A DNA stretch of 46,680 bases from JAPEKQ01 sp964597945. GTDB lineage: Bacteria; Joyebacterota; Joyebacteria; Joyebacterales; Joyebacteraceae. Position numbers and translations under genes: made by a program. Shown here piece after piece: positions 8,618-16,799 of the stretch (positions within the stretch are counted from its first letter, which is position 1; each line of letters begins with the position of its first letter). The notes below the pieces were generated by a model. It had not been told where the DNA came from. It ran no database searches and worked only from the letters and a program-made list of their open reading frames with translations. The stretch lies in NCBI GenBank assembly GCA_964597945.1, contig CAZRAD010000003.1, positions 1 through 46,680 of the forward strand, in the 5' to 3' direction.

Positions 8618-8638
8618 CCGCGTCGTGCGTCGACGCGG
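8618..8638 (-). repeat. Intergenic hairpin between paralogs 3 and 4
   Basis: CCGCGTC and GACGCGG form a perfect 7-bp stem around a 7-nt loop, lying about 18 nt upstream of the start of paralog 4. No U-tract follows, so it is more likely an mRNA processing or stability hairpin than a terminator. Confidence 0.35.
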
Positions 8639-8690
8639 TTCTCCTCAGTCCTGTGACAGTGCGCCGACGTCTTGCCACGCTGGTGCCGCG

Positions 8691-10025
8691 CTACTCGATG
8701 TACCCAAGCGAGCGAAGGCGCTCGCGCACCTCGTCGTCGACCGGTGACTCGATCGGCTCGGCGTCATCCGTGGTCACGCCCTCTTCATACGAGAGGATCG
8801 CCGTGACCGGATGCCGCTCAAGGAACTCCGGCTCGATCGCCTCGGTGAGAACGCGACCGTCCATGTCGTCCGCGACCGGAAGTCCGAGGAGCGCGAGGAG
8901 CGTCGGCGTGACATCGAGCACACCCGGCGAGTCCAGCTGTGTCCCCGGAACGATGTCTCGACCCCAGAGAGCGATGACGCCGGTCGGGTCGTGCATCGCG
9001 ATACCCCAGTGGTAGACACCGTCGCGGTTCTTCGGACCGGAATGACCGTGGTCCGATGTCAGAACGACCGTCGTGCGGTCATCCGCGAGCGCGATGAACT
9101 CACCAACAACCTCGTCCATGTATTCGTAGTACCGCTCGACGACGTCAGCGAGATACGCGGTCCCCGGCTCCGTGCCCTCGGGCCATGACTCCGGGAACGC
9201 ATCCACCCAGAACTGGTGGCTCGGACCGTCGACGCCGCGGAGATAGAGCGCGAAGAAGTTCGTCGGTCGCTCCTCGAACAGTCGAAGCGCCGAGCGCCGA
9301 ACGGTCTCGTCAGTCGCGATCGCCGTCTTGAGTGAGCGCAATCGAGCCAGCTCCGCGTCCGTGTCTCCCGGGTCTCCGGTGAGAAACGCGCGGACCCTCT
9401 CGTCAGAGATGTCGTCTGCGGTCAGACGCAACTCCGCAAGCTCGCCCGCCAGCTCCTCCGGCCACGTGTATCGGCTCCTCTCCCCGTCCGCTCCGGGTCT
9501 CCATCCGTAGTTGAAGTAGGATGAGACGAGATAGCCGTTGACCTCCTCTGCCGGCCAGGTCGCGAGCCACCCGATGACGCCGACGGAGAGACCGCGCTCT
9601 CCAAGGATGCTCCAGAGAGCCTTCACGCGTCGGACGTTCGAAGTCATCGGGACCGGTTCGGCCCCGGCGTGGAGCTGCTTCGCGAACCCGGTGATGCCAT
9701 GCTTGTCCGGGGTCTTTCCGGTAGCGATCGACGTCCAGATCACCGGCGACTCCAGGATGTCGAGCGATCGGACCTCTCCCCAGGCGCCCTCACTGAGAAC
9801 GCGCGCGAAGTTCGGGAGCCTCCCCGCCTCGAGCATCGGCCCCATGATGTCCCATTCAAGACCATCGACACCGATGATCATCACCTTCCGCTCCGACGGC
9901 TTCATCTCGCTCGATCCACACGATGTGAGGAGCACGACCGCCGCGCCGAGCGCGATCGCGAGGAGAACGGTCAGCGCCACCCCGGCACGGTTCGATCTGC
10001 ATCGACAGGTGCTGAGTCTCATCAT
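8691..10025 (-). CDS. AP-superfamily phosphodiesterase-like lipoprotein, paralog 3 of 6
   Basis: 444 residues with a long basic start, a hydrophobic core and a lipobox LLTSC (Cys36). Motifs are intact: Asp54 in 'GVDGLEW', Thr98 in 'PVIWTSIATGK', 'DKHGI', 'GVDGPSHQFW', 'TSDHGH' and the His of 'AMHDPTG'. The middle region (about residues 170-260, between the 'VNGYLVS' signature and 'GVDGPSH') differs strongly from the other paralogs and probably shapes substrate choice. The tail is 'SPVDDEVRERLRSLGYIE'. The ATG at 10025 overlaps the stop of paralog 2 by 4 nt (ATGA); a second ATG at 10022 is also possible. Confidence 0.85.
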   Translation of the reverse strand: MMRLSTCRCRSNRAGVALTVLLAIALGAAVVLLTSCGSSEMKPSERKVMIIGVDGLEWDIMGPMLEAGRLPNFARVLSEGAWGEVRSLDILESPVIWTSIATGKTPDKHGITGFAKQLHAGAEPVPMTSNVRRVKALWSILGERGLSVGVIGWLATWPAEEVNGYLVSSYFNYGWRPGADGERSRYTWPEELAGELAELRLTADDISDERVRAFLTGDPGDTDAELARLRSLKTAIATDETVRRSALRLFEERPTNFFALYLRGVDGPSHQFWVDAFPESWPEGTEPGTAYLADVVERYYEYMDEVVGEFIALADDRTTVVLTSDHGHSGPKNRDGVYHWGIAMHDPTGVIALWGRDIVPGTQLDSPGVLDVTPTLLALLGLPVADDMDGRVLTEAIEPEFLERHPVTAILSYEEGVTTDDAEPIESPVDDEVRERLRSLGYIE

Positions 10026-11284
10026 CTCGTCACTCCAGGCTCATCGGTCGTCTCGTAGGTCGGGATCACGCGCACGGGGTGCGCACGAAGGAAGTCATCC
10101 TCGAAGGCATCGCGCATGACGGCCCCGTCCATGTCGTCGCCGACAGGCAGACCGAAGAGCGCGAGGATCGTCGGCGTGATGTCGCGGACGCTGTGCTCGG
10201 CTATCGTCACGCCGCTCCGGACACCGTCCCCGCTCAGCGCGAAGACCCCGATCGGTCCGTGGTCGTTGATCCCTCCGCGACGGCGGCCGGGTCGCGGACC
10301 CTCAAAGCCGTGGTCCGAACAGAGCATGACCGTCGCGTCGTCGCCGAACTGTTCGATGAGCTCTCCGACCAGGGCGTCGGCGTGTTCGTAGTAGCGCTCC
10401 ATCGTCTCGCCGAAGACGCGTATCTCGGTCTCCGGCACGTCGACCTCCACCTCCTCCGGGAAGCTCGCGGGCCAGAAGCGGTGGCTCATCGAGTCGGTCC
10501 CGCGGAGATAGACGACGCTGACATCGGTCGGTCGCTGTCGCATCAGATGCTTCGCCACCGCCATGAACGTCGCGTCGCCGGCGTAGTGGTCCTTGAGCTG
10601 AGAGATGTTGCCCTCGATCTCGCTGATCGCGCGCATCTCGACGAACATGCGTTCGACATCGAGCCGCTGCGCCTCCTCGCCCGTCATCGCGTTGTCGAGG
10701 TCGTAGAGGCGCTCCACCTCTTCATCCGGAATGGTCTCGCTCAGGACGCGGAGCGGGGCCACCTCGGCCGCGAGTTCGTCGGGATAGGTCAGACCATCGG
10801 TACGCCTGTCCTCGCGCGGGCGATAGCGGAAGTAGTCGGTGACCATCGTCCCGTTGACGGGCTCGGCGGGCCAACTGACGAGCCAGCCGATGACGGTCAC
10901 GGTGAAGCCGTGCTCTCCGAGGATGTCCCAGAACATCCGAGCCGTCCTCACGTTGCTCGTAAGAAGCTGTTTCGATGTCGGATCAATGTAGTCGGTGATG
11001 CCATGCTTCTCCGGGAGCTTGCCGGTGCCGATAGTCGTCCAGATCGTGGGCGACTTCTGCTTCGGTTCGAGCGAACGGAGCCTGCACGAGACACCGGACT
11101 CCATCAGCGCAGCGATGTTCGGCAGCCGGCCCTGCTCGATGAGCGGATCGACGATCGACCACTCCGCACCGTCAAGTCCGATGAGAAGGAAGCGTCGGTC
11201 GACGGTCCCGTCGCCGGATCCGCACCCGGACGCGAGCAGAATCGCGGCCAGCGCGACAAGTGCGATCAGTTTTCCCGGTCTCAC
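10022..11284 (-). CDS. AP-superfamily phosphodiesterase-like lipoprotein lacking the common tail, paralog 2 of 6
   Basis: The start was set at GTG 11284: it has GGAGG upstream and yields a clean lipoprotein signal ending in Cys21 ('LLASGC'). Upstream extension to 11443 only adds Pro/Arg/Ser-rich sequence overlapping the preceding gene. The 420-residue protein keeps Asp38 ('GLDGAEW'), Thr83 ('TIWTTIGTGK'), 'EKHGI', 'GTDSMSH', 'CSDHGF' and the His of 'NDHGPIG'. Its middle region has an extra acidic helical stretch ('EEVERLYDLDNAMTGEEAQ'). It stops at 'PTYETTDEPGVTR', so the LGYI tail of four siblings is missing. It lies 16 nt after paralog 1 and overlaps paralog 3 by 4 nt. Confidence 0.82.
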   Translation of the reverse strand: MRPGKLIALVALAAILLASGCGSGDGTVDRRFLLIGLDGAEWSIVDPLIEQGRLPNIAALMESGVSCRLRSLEPKQKSPTIWTTIGTGKLPEKHGITDYIDPTSKQLLTSNVRTARMFWDILGEHGFTVTVIGWLVSWPAEPVNGTMVTDYFRYRPREDRRTDGLTYPDELAAEVAPLRVLSETIPDEEVERLYDLDNAMTGEEAQRLDVERMFVEMRAISEIEGNISQLKDHYAGDATFMAVAKHLMRQRPTDVSVVYLRGTDSMSHRFWPASFPEEVEVDVPETEIRVFGETMERYYEHADALVGELIEQFGDDATVMLCSDHGFEGPRPGRRRGGINDHGPIGVFALSGDGVRSGVTIAEHSVRDITPTILALFGLPVGDDMDGAVMRDAFEDDFLRAHPVRVIPTYETTDEPGVTR

Positions 11285-11300
11285 TGGAGGTCCCTCCCCT

Positions 11301-12620
11301 CTATTCGATGTATCCGAGGGAACGGAGCTTCTCGCGGATCGCGTCGTCGACCTCTTCGGTCTCGGGCGCCTCTCCGGAGGCGGCGGGCTCTCGCTCGTAG
11401 GTATCCACATAGGTAACTGGGTTTGCAGCCTCGAAGTCGTCATCGAGGATCTCGGTCAAAACAAATCCATCCATGTCGCGCGCGACCGGCTCGCCGAGCA
11501 GCGCCAGGACGGTCGGGGTAATGTCGAACACGCTCGCGTCGAGCGTCTCGTTCGAAGGCTCGATGCCGGGGCCGGCCGCGATGAGCACGCCGGTCTGCCG
11601 GTGCATCCAGATCCCGAGCAGCAGTCCCCGCGGCGACCTGTACGGCCCGCGGAACCCGTGGTCCGAACAGATGATGACGGTCGAATCCTCATCCATACGA
11701 TCGATGATCTGGCCGACGGCGCTGTCGATGTACTCGTAGTAGCGCGGGATGAGCTCGCTGTACGTTCGGATCATCTCCGGGGTCATGTACATGTCGACCG
11801 ATGTGGTGTCCCACTGCCCCCAGTATCGGTGACAGGTGACATCCAGTCCCTGGAAGTAGGTCGCGAAGAAGTCGGGCTGATCGTGTGTTTCGAGCATGTG
11901 GTTCGTAACCTGGAGGATGGTCTTGTCCATCGCGTGGATGCCGCGGATCGATTCCCGACCGTCGCTGACGGTGTGGTCGTCGGTCGTCCTCCACGAGTCG
12001 CCGACAAGGAACGGCGCGAGTTCGTCGTCGGGCAATGTGCTGACGGGCTGGCAGAAGGGCGCCAGCTCCTCCGCAAGTTCCGGCGGGGTCGTCACCTCCG
12101 GGATGTCCGGATAGCCGTCCTCGGCGGTGAATGTGATGCGCTCCGTAATGAGGAACCCGTTGACCGGGTAGGCGGGCCACGAGAGCCACCAGTTGATGAC
12201 GCCGACGGTGCGCCCGGCGTCACCGAGCATCTGCCAGACCGCCAGCGCCTTCCAGCCGCGCGAGTTGTAGAGCGCCTGCTCGCCCGTCTGCTCCTGCAGG
12301 AAGTCGCTGATCCCATGCTTACGCTGTGTCTTGCCGGTTGCGATACAGGTCCAGATGATCGGAGACTTCATCTCGGGACCGATCGAGCGGAGATTGGCCC
12401 TGACGCCGCGGTCGATGAGCGACCGGATGTTCGGGAGCTTCCCCGCTTCGAGAAGCGGGTCGACGATCTGCCAGTCCATGCCGTCGATGCCGATGAGGAC
12501 GACCTTGTGGTCGCCAGTTCCAGCGCCACATCCGCCGAGACCGACGAGAAGCGTCAGCGCAAGGGCCGCCACGACCAGAGCCGCACGGGTTGTGATCCAT
12601 CTGTTCGTTCGATGTTCCAT
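11301..12620 (-). CDS. AP-superfamily phosphodiesterase-like lipoprotein, paralog 1 of 6
   Basis: First gene of the array; 439 residues. The signal peptide ends in a lipobox at Cys31 ('GLGGC'). Active-site residues are all present: Asp46 in 'GIDGMDW', Thr91 in 'PIIWTCIATGK', 'RKHGI', 'GLDVTCHRYW', 'CSDHGF' and the His of 'WMHRQTG'. It has 'DMDGFVL' and ends 'EEVDDAIREKLRSLGYIE'. It follows glyS by 68 nt without an evident terminator, so readthrough from the recO-glyQ-glyS genes is possible. The Shine-Dalgarno match (GAGGA) is rather far from the ATG. Substrate unknown. The family is best known from NPP-type phosphodiesterases and from 'predicted AP-superfamily phosphohydrolase/phosphomutase' annotations. 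Confidence 0.85.
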   Translation of the reverse strand: MEHRTNRWITTRAALVVAALALTLLVGLGGCGAGTGDHKVVLIGIDGMDWQIVDPLLEAGKLPNIRSLIDRGVRANLRSIGPEMKSPIIWTCIATGKTQRKHGISDFLQEQTGEQALYNSRGWKALAVWQMLGDAGRTVGVINWWLSWPAYPVNGFLITERITFTAEDGYPDIPEVTTPPELAEELAPFCQPVSTLPDDELAPFLVGDSWRTTDDHTVSDGRESIRGIHAMDKTILQVTNHMLETHDQPDFFATYFQGLDVTCHRYWGQWDTTSVDMYMTPEMIRTYSELIPRYYEYIDSAVGQIIDRMDEDSTVIICSDHGFRGPYRSPRGLLLGIWMHRQTGVLIAAGPGIEPSNETLDASVFDITPTVLALLGEPVARDMDGFVLTEILDDDFEAANPVTYVDTYEREPAASGEAPETEEVDDAIREKLRSLGYIE

Positions 12621-12688
12621 TCGATTGCTCGTCCTCTGTTCGCCTGCTGCGTGAAGGCCCTGCCCAACTCCTGCGTTTCGACCCCGCG

Positions 12689-14776
12689 CTACTCCTGCAC
12701 TTCGCCCTCGAGCACGACGCGCGAGAAGTCGGCGATTCGCATGAACAGCGAGCGCACCTCCGAGAGCAGGCCGAGCCTGACCGCGCGAAGCCTCTCGTCT
12801 TCGACCATCACCATCACGGCGTCGAAGAACTCGTCGATCGGACGCCGCAGACCAAGCAGGCTCCGCACGGCATCGTCGAGATCGTCCGACGCAACGGCGG
12901 CATCAACACTCGACTCCGCCTCCGCGCGCGCCTTCTCGAGCGCTATCGAAGCCGGCTCGACCAGAGCGGATGCATCAACCCTCACGGCCGGGCTGCCCTT
13001 GAGGATGTTCATCACGCGCCGCGAGCCGACCACGAGACCGGTGAAGTCGTCCGCCTCCCGGAAGTGCGAGAGCGCGACGATGCGCTTCCTCGCTCCGGGC
13101 AGGTCATCCGACGACGCCGCGAGGACCGCGTCGACCAGATCGTACGCGTATCCCTCATCCATGAAAACGTTGCGCGCGCGCTGGCGCACGAAGTCGAGCA
13201 CGCCGTCGAGCGTCGTCGCCTTCGAGTCGCCGGTGAGCTCGAACGCGTCCGCGGCCGCCTCGGCCAGTCCCCGGACCGGCACGCTGAGGTCCCGCTCCAG
13301 AAGGATGCGGATGAGACCGATGGCCTGGCGTCTCAGCGCGTACGGATCCTGCGACCCCGACGGGATCAATCCCGCGGAGAAACAGCCAACGATGGAGTCG
13401 AGCCTGTCCGCAATACTCAAGATGACGCCGGCCTCCGAGGATGGCAAGTCGTCACCGGCGAACCGCGGCATATAGTGCTCGTGGATGGCCGCGGCTACCG
13501 GCGCGTTCTCGCCCGATGCCAGGGCGTATTCGCGCCCCATGACCCCCTGGAGCTCGGTGAACTCCTTCCCGTCCTTCACCATCTCGGTGACGAGATCGGC
13601 CTTCGCGAGCCTCGCAGCCCGGACAGCCGTATCGGTCTCCGATGAGGAGATTCGCTCGCCGATCATCCGCGCGAGCCTCTCGAGCCGTTCCGTCTTCTCG
13701 TAGAGCGAACCCAGCCCCTCGAGCCAGACGACGCTCTTGAGGCTCTCAACCTTGTCCTCGAGATTCGCGCGGGTGTCCTCGTGCCAGTAGAACGCCGCAT
13801 CGTCGAGTCGAGAGACCAGCACTCGCTCGTTTCCCTCTCGCACGGCATCATGGCTCTCGGCCGGGACGTTGGCAACGCAGAGGAAGTTCGGAAGCAGCTT
13901 ACCGTCCTCGTCTTCGACGGCGAAATACCGCTGGTGACTCTTCATCGCGACAACGATGACGTCGCGCGGGAGCTCGAGGAAGCGGTCTGCGAACCGCCCG
14001 GCGAACACGGTCGGATACTCAACGAGATAGGTCACCTCGTCGAGGAGTGACTCGTTCACGACGAGCCGCCCCCCGCACTCGCCCGCGACCCGCTGAGTCT
14101 CCTCGAGAATGCGGACGCGACGTGCCGCCGGGTCGGCGAGCACGTAGTTGCTCTCGAGCACGGCGAGGTAGTCGTCCACATCCCTGACGCGGTGCGGCCC
14201 CGGCGACCAATTGCGATGCCCGCGCGTCTCGTTCCCCGCCTTGACGCCTGCGAACTCCATGTCGAGCACGTCGCCGCCGAGCAGCGCGACAAGCCAGCGT
14301 ACGGGGCGCGCGAACCGCTGGTCCGGCCCCCAGCGCATCGTTTTCGGGAAGCTCAGCGATGCCGCGGCGGCGCTGAGGATCTCGGGCAGCACCTCGAACG
14401 ACGAACGCCCCTTGTCGACCACGCGTACGTGCACGTACTCGCCCTTGCCCGTGTCTCGGACCTCAAGGTCCTCGACGGCTACACCCTGGGACTTCGCGAA
14501 GCCGAGCCCGGCCTTCGTCGGGACGCCCTCGTCGTCGAACGCGACCTTCGCCGGTGGACCGACGACCTCACGCTCCAGGTCTTCCTGCATGTCTGCAACA
14601 TCCGCCACCCCGACGGCCATCCGCCGCGGGGTCATGAACGTCCTCACCTCGCCGTGCTGGAGCCGCGCCGCGCTCAAACCGTCTTCGACGGCCGCGCGGA
14701 GCTGCTCGATCGCCGGAGGGACGTACGAGGCCGGGATCTCCTCAGCGCCGATCTCGAAGAGCAGTTCCTTCCCCAT
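12689..14776 (-). CDS. glyS: Glycyl-tRNA synthetase beta subunit
   Basis: 695 residues, the usual length for this subunit. 'LLFEIGAEEIPASYVPPA' at the N-terminus and 'MRWGPDQRFARPVRWLVAL', 'YLVEYPTVFAGRF' and 'HYMPRFAGDDLP' are typical GlyS segments. With the alpha subunit it forms the bacterial alpha2beta2 enzyme that charges tRNA-Gly in the cytoplasm; the beta chain mainly recognises tRNA. ATG 14776 was chosen because GAGGGGG sits 6 nt upstream; a GTG at 14779 is the alternative. Start and glyQ stop overlap (TGATG), as expected for subunits made in equal amounts. Confidence 0.97.
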   Translation of the reverse strand: MGKELLFEIGAEEIPASYVPPAIEQLRAAVEDGLSAARLQHGEVRTFMTPRRMAVGVADVADMQEDLEREVVGPPAKVAFDDEGVPTKAGLGFAKSQGVAVEDLEVRDTGKGEYVHVRVVDKGRSSFEVLPEILSAAAASLSFPKTMRWGPDQRFARPVRWLVALLGGDVLDMEFAGVKAGNETRGHRNWSPGPHRVRDVDDYLAVLESNYVLADPAARRVRILEETQRVAGECGGRLVVNESLLDEVTYLVEYPTVFAGRFADRFLELPRDVIVVAMKSHQRYFAVEDEDGKLLPNFLCVANVPAESHDAVREGNERVLVSRLDDAAFYWHEDTRANLEDKVESLKSVVWLEGLGSLYEKTERLERLARMIGERISSSETDTAVRAARLAKADLVTEMVKDGKEFTELQGVMGREYALASGENAPVAAAIHEHYMPRFAGDDLPSSEAGVILSIADRLDSIVGCFSAGLIPSGSQDPYALRRQAIGLIRILLERDLSVPVRGLAEAAADAFELTGDSKATTLDGVLDFVRQRARNVFMDEGYAYDLVDAVLAASSDDLPGARKRIVALSHFREADDFTGLVVGSRRVMNILKGSPAVRVDASALVEPASIALEKARAEAESSVDAAVASDDLDDAVRSLLGLRRPIDEFFDAVMVMVEDERLRAVRLGLLSEVRSLFMRIADFSRVVLEGEVQE

Positions 14777-15771
14777 CACGCACCCCCTCTGCTCTTGGCA
14801 CCGGACTTGCCGTCGTTCTTGCCGCCGCCCTTGCCACCCTTCGTGCCGCCCTTCTCTTCCTCGGCCAGCAGACGGGTCCGCTCGTCCTCCGGCAGGAGTG
14901 GATACCCCAGCTCCCTGCGTTGATCGATGCAGAGGATCGCCGCCTTCCGCGCGAGCTTCCGCACGCGCGCGATGTACCCGGTCCGCTCCGAGACACTGAT
15001 CGCGCCGCGCGCATCAAGCACGTTGAAGGTGTGCGAACACTTGAGCACGTAATCGTATCCCGGCGCCAGAAGCCCGGCGGAGAGAAGCCGGTCGGCCTCG
15101 GTCTCGAACTTGTCGAAGAGCTCGCGATGAAGCGGGATGTCGGCCTCTTCGAAATTGAACTTGGAGAACTCGATCTCGTACTGCTTCGTCAGCTCGCCGA
15201 ACATCACATCCGGCGCCCACTTCATATCGAAGAAGCTGTCGACCCCCTGGAGGAACGTCGCGATACGACCAAGACCGTAGGTGATCTCCGACGATATGGG
15301 ATCGAGTTCGAGACCTCCGGCCTGCTGGAAGTACGTGAACTGCGTGATCTCCATCCCGTCGATCCACACTTCCCATCCGAGACCCGCGGCGCCCAGCGTC
15401 GGAGACTCCCAGTCATCCTCGACGAGACGGAAGTCGTGCTTCTTCCGGTCGATTCCGAGCGCCTCGAGACTCTGGAAGTAGAGGTCGAGTACATCATCGG
15501 GCGCCGGCTTAAGAAGCACCTGGTACTGGAGGAACTGCTGCATACGGATCGGATTCTCGCCGTACCGACCATCCTTCGGCCGGCGCGACGGCTCGACGTA
15601 GGCTGCGCGCCATGGCTCCGGTCCGAGACATCTGAGGAACGTCGCGGGATTGAACGTCCCGGCACCGACCTCCGAGTTGTACGGCTGCACGATCACGCAG
15701 CCGTAGTCCGCCCAGAACCCCTGCAATCGCAGGATGATATCCTGGAACGTGAGCGCCTTCGCTTCAGCCAT
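14776..15771 (-). CDS. glyQ: Glycyl-tRNA synthetase alpha subunit with Lys/Gly-rich tail
   Basis: Start at ATG 15771 (MAEAKALTFQDIILRLQGFW), matching the family N-terminus; upstream sequence in frame is not family-like. 'YVEPSRRPKDGRYGENP', 'QFLQYQVLLKPAP', 'GWEVWIDGMEITQFTYFQQ' and 'CSHTFNVLDARGAISVSER' are hallmark GlyQ segments of the class II catalytic core. It forms glycyl-adenylate and charges tRNA-Gly together with GlyS. The product is 331 residues, longer than the roughly 300 usual, because of a low-complexity tail rich in Lys and Gly after residue 300 ('EEKGGTKGGKGGGKNDGK'). It starts 83 nt after recO and overlaps glyS. Confidence 0.96.
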   Translation of the reverse strand: MAEAKALTFQDIILRLQGFWADYGCVIVQPYNSEVGAGTFNPATFLRCLGPEPWRAAYVEPSRRPKDGRYGENPIRMQQFLQYQVLLKPAPDDVLDLYFQSLEALGIDRKKHDFRLVEDDWESPTLGAAGLGWEVWIDGMEITQFTYFQQAGGLELDPISSEITYGLGRIATFLQGVDSFFDMKWAPDVMFGELTKQYEIEFSKFNFEEADIPLHRELFDKFETEADRLLSAGLLAPGYDYVLKCSHTFNVLDARGAISVSERTGYIARVRKLARKAAILCIDQRRELGYPLLPEDERTRLLAEEEKGGTKGGKGGGKNDGKSGAKSRGGA

Positions 15772-15854
15772 GATCCAGTCAGTCCCCTTGTCGCGTGTTG
15801 TCGGTGCGGCGAACGCTGTCGCCTGTCGTGAATTCTGCTCCTCAATGCTGCTCC

Positions 15855-16760
15855 TCAACTCGGCTCCTCGAGCCTCCTGACCTGCGCCAGGAAGCCGAGC
15901 GACTTGAGTCTCATGGAACGCCCCGCGTGCATCTCGAGAAACGACCCGAGCGCGCGCGTGATGTCGTCGCGTGCCGCCGGGCTTATTGAGCGCCCCGCGA
16001 GGGTCAGCGCGCCCTCGCTCACGCCTGTCACGGCCCCCTCGCTCACGCCTGCAGCTGCGAGTCGCTCACCGTCCTCTCCGGCGAGCACCGGGAGCACGGC
16101 CGCCTCGGAGCCGACCGGCAAGGGGACATCGAGCTCTCCCCTGGAGACACAGCGGTCGCAGACCAGCCCGCCGAGGTCCGGGCTGAAACCGGCCCACCCG
16201 GCGCTCTCATCGGCGTCGTCCTCGTGCGCTTCCCTGCCGCGGTCGCTCCCTCCCACCGGTCCGCCGCAGCCGGCGGCGCCGCAACGAACGCAGCGCGACA
16301 GCTCCGGCTGATACCCGAGCCTGCACGCGACCTCGAGCATGAATCGCCAGAGCACGACGTCCAGCGCGTGGAGCGGCGCCTCCGACATCGTCTCGAGCGT
16401 TCGCTCGGTGAGCTCGTAGAGTCCGCCGTCGGGTTCGTGGTCCGGGAGCAGCCGCTCGAGCAGCTCGACGACCGCGCCGCCCATCGCCATCCGGACGACG
16501 TCACGCCGGAGCTCGGGGAACTCGCGCTCGATCGACGCCTGCGATACCAGGGAGAGATCGCGCCCCTCCCTCAGGTAAAATACGACCCCGGAGACCATGA
16601 GAGGCTCCAGGGCGGCCCCGAACCGGCTCCCACCCTTCCGCACACCCTTCGCCACGAGCCGTACTTTCCCATAGTCGCGAGTATAACACACCACGACCTT
16701 GCTGGTCTCACCGAGCCGATGGTCCTTCAGCACGATCGCCCTGGATGTGACGAGCGCCAT
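15855..16760 (-). CDS. recO: DNA recombination/repair mediator RecO
   Basis: 301 residues. The N-terminal OB-fold reads 'SRAIVLKDHRLGETSKVVVCYTRDYGKVRLVAKGVRK', a clear RecO signature. A four-Cys zinc site follows ('CVRCGAAGC' and 'CDRCV'), and the C-terminal helical part ends 'RSMRLKSLGFLAQV'. RecO loads RecA on SSB-coated single-stranded DNA with RecR and anneals strands. The stretch between the Cys pairs is unusually long and acidic, and a 'GVSEGA' hexapeptide occurs twice nearby because of an internal 24-bp duplication. It lies 39 nt after mgtE and ahead of glyQ. Confidence 0.93.
   Translation of the reverse strand: MALVTSRAIVLKDHRLGETSKVVVCYTRDYGKVRLVAKGVRKGGSRFGAALEPLMVSGVVFYLREGRDLSLVSQASIEREFPELRRDVVRMAMGGAVVELLERLLPDHEPDGGLYELTERTLETMSEAPLHALDVVLWRFMLEVACRLGYQPELSRCVRCGAAGCGGPVGGSDRGREAHEDDADESAGWAGFSPDLGGLVCDRCVSRGELDVPLPVGSEAAVLPVLAGEDGERLAAAGVSEGAVTGVSEGALTLAGRSISPAARDDITRALGSFLEMHAGRSMRLKSLGFLAQVRRLEEPS
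16012..16051 (-). repeat. Short in-frame duplication within recO
   Basis: A 16-bp sequence (CCCTCGCTCACGCCTG on the plus strand) occurs twice with a 24-bp offset and encodes GVSEGA twice. The unit is a multiple of three, so the frame is kept. Confidence 0.7.
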
Positions 16761-16799
16761 CTCTCCACGTCCGTTCCTGGATCGGCACGCCCCCGCACG

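Noticed and set aside
10995..13475. 826-codon open frame on the plus strand across paralogs 1-2 and glyS
   Set aside because: It is antisense to three genes with clear motifs, is Arg/Asp-rich with no recognisable domain, and arises from high GC codon bias.
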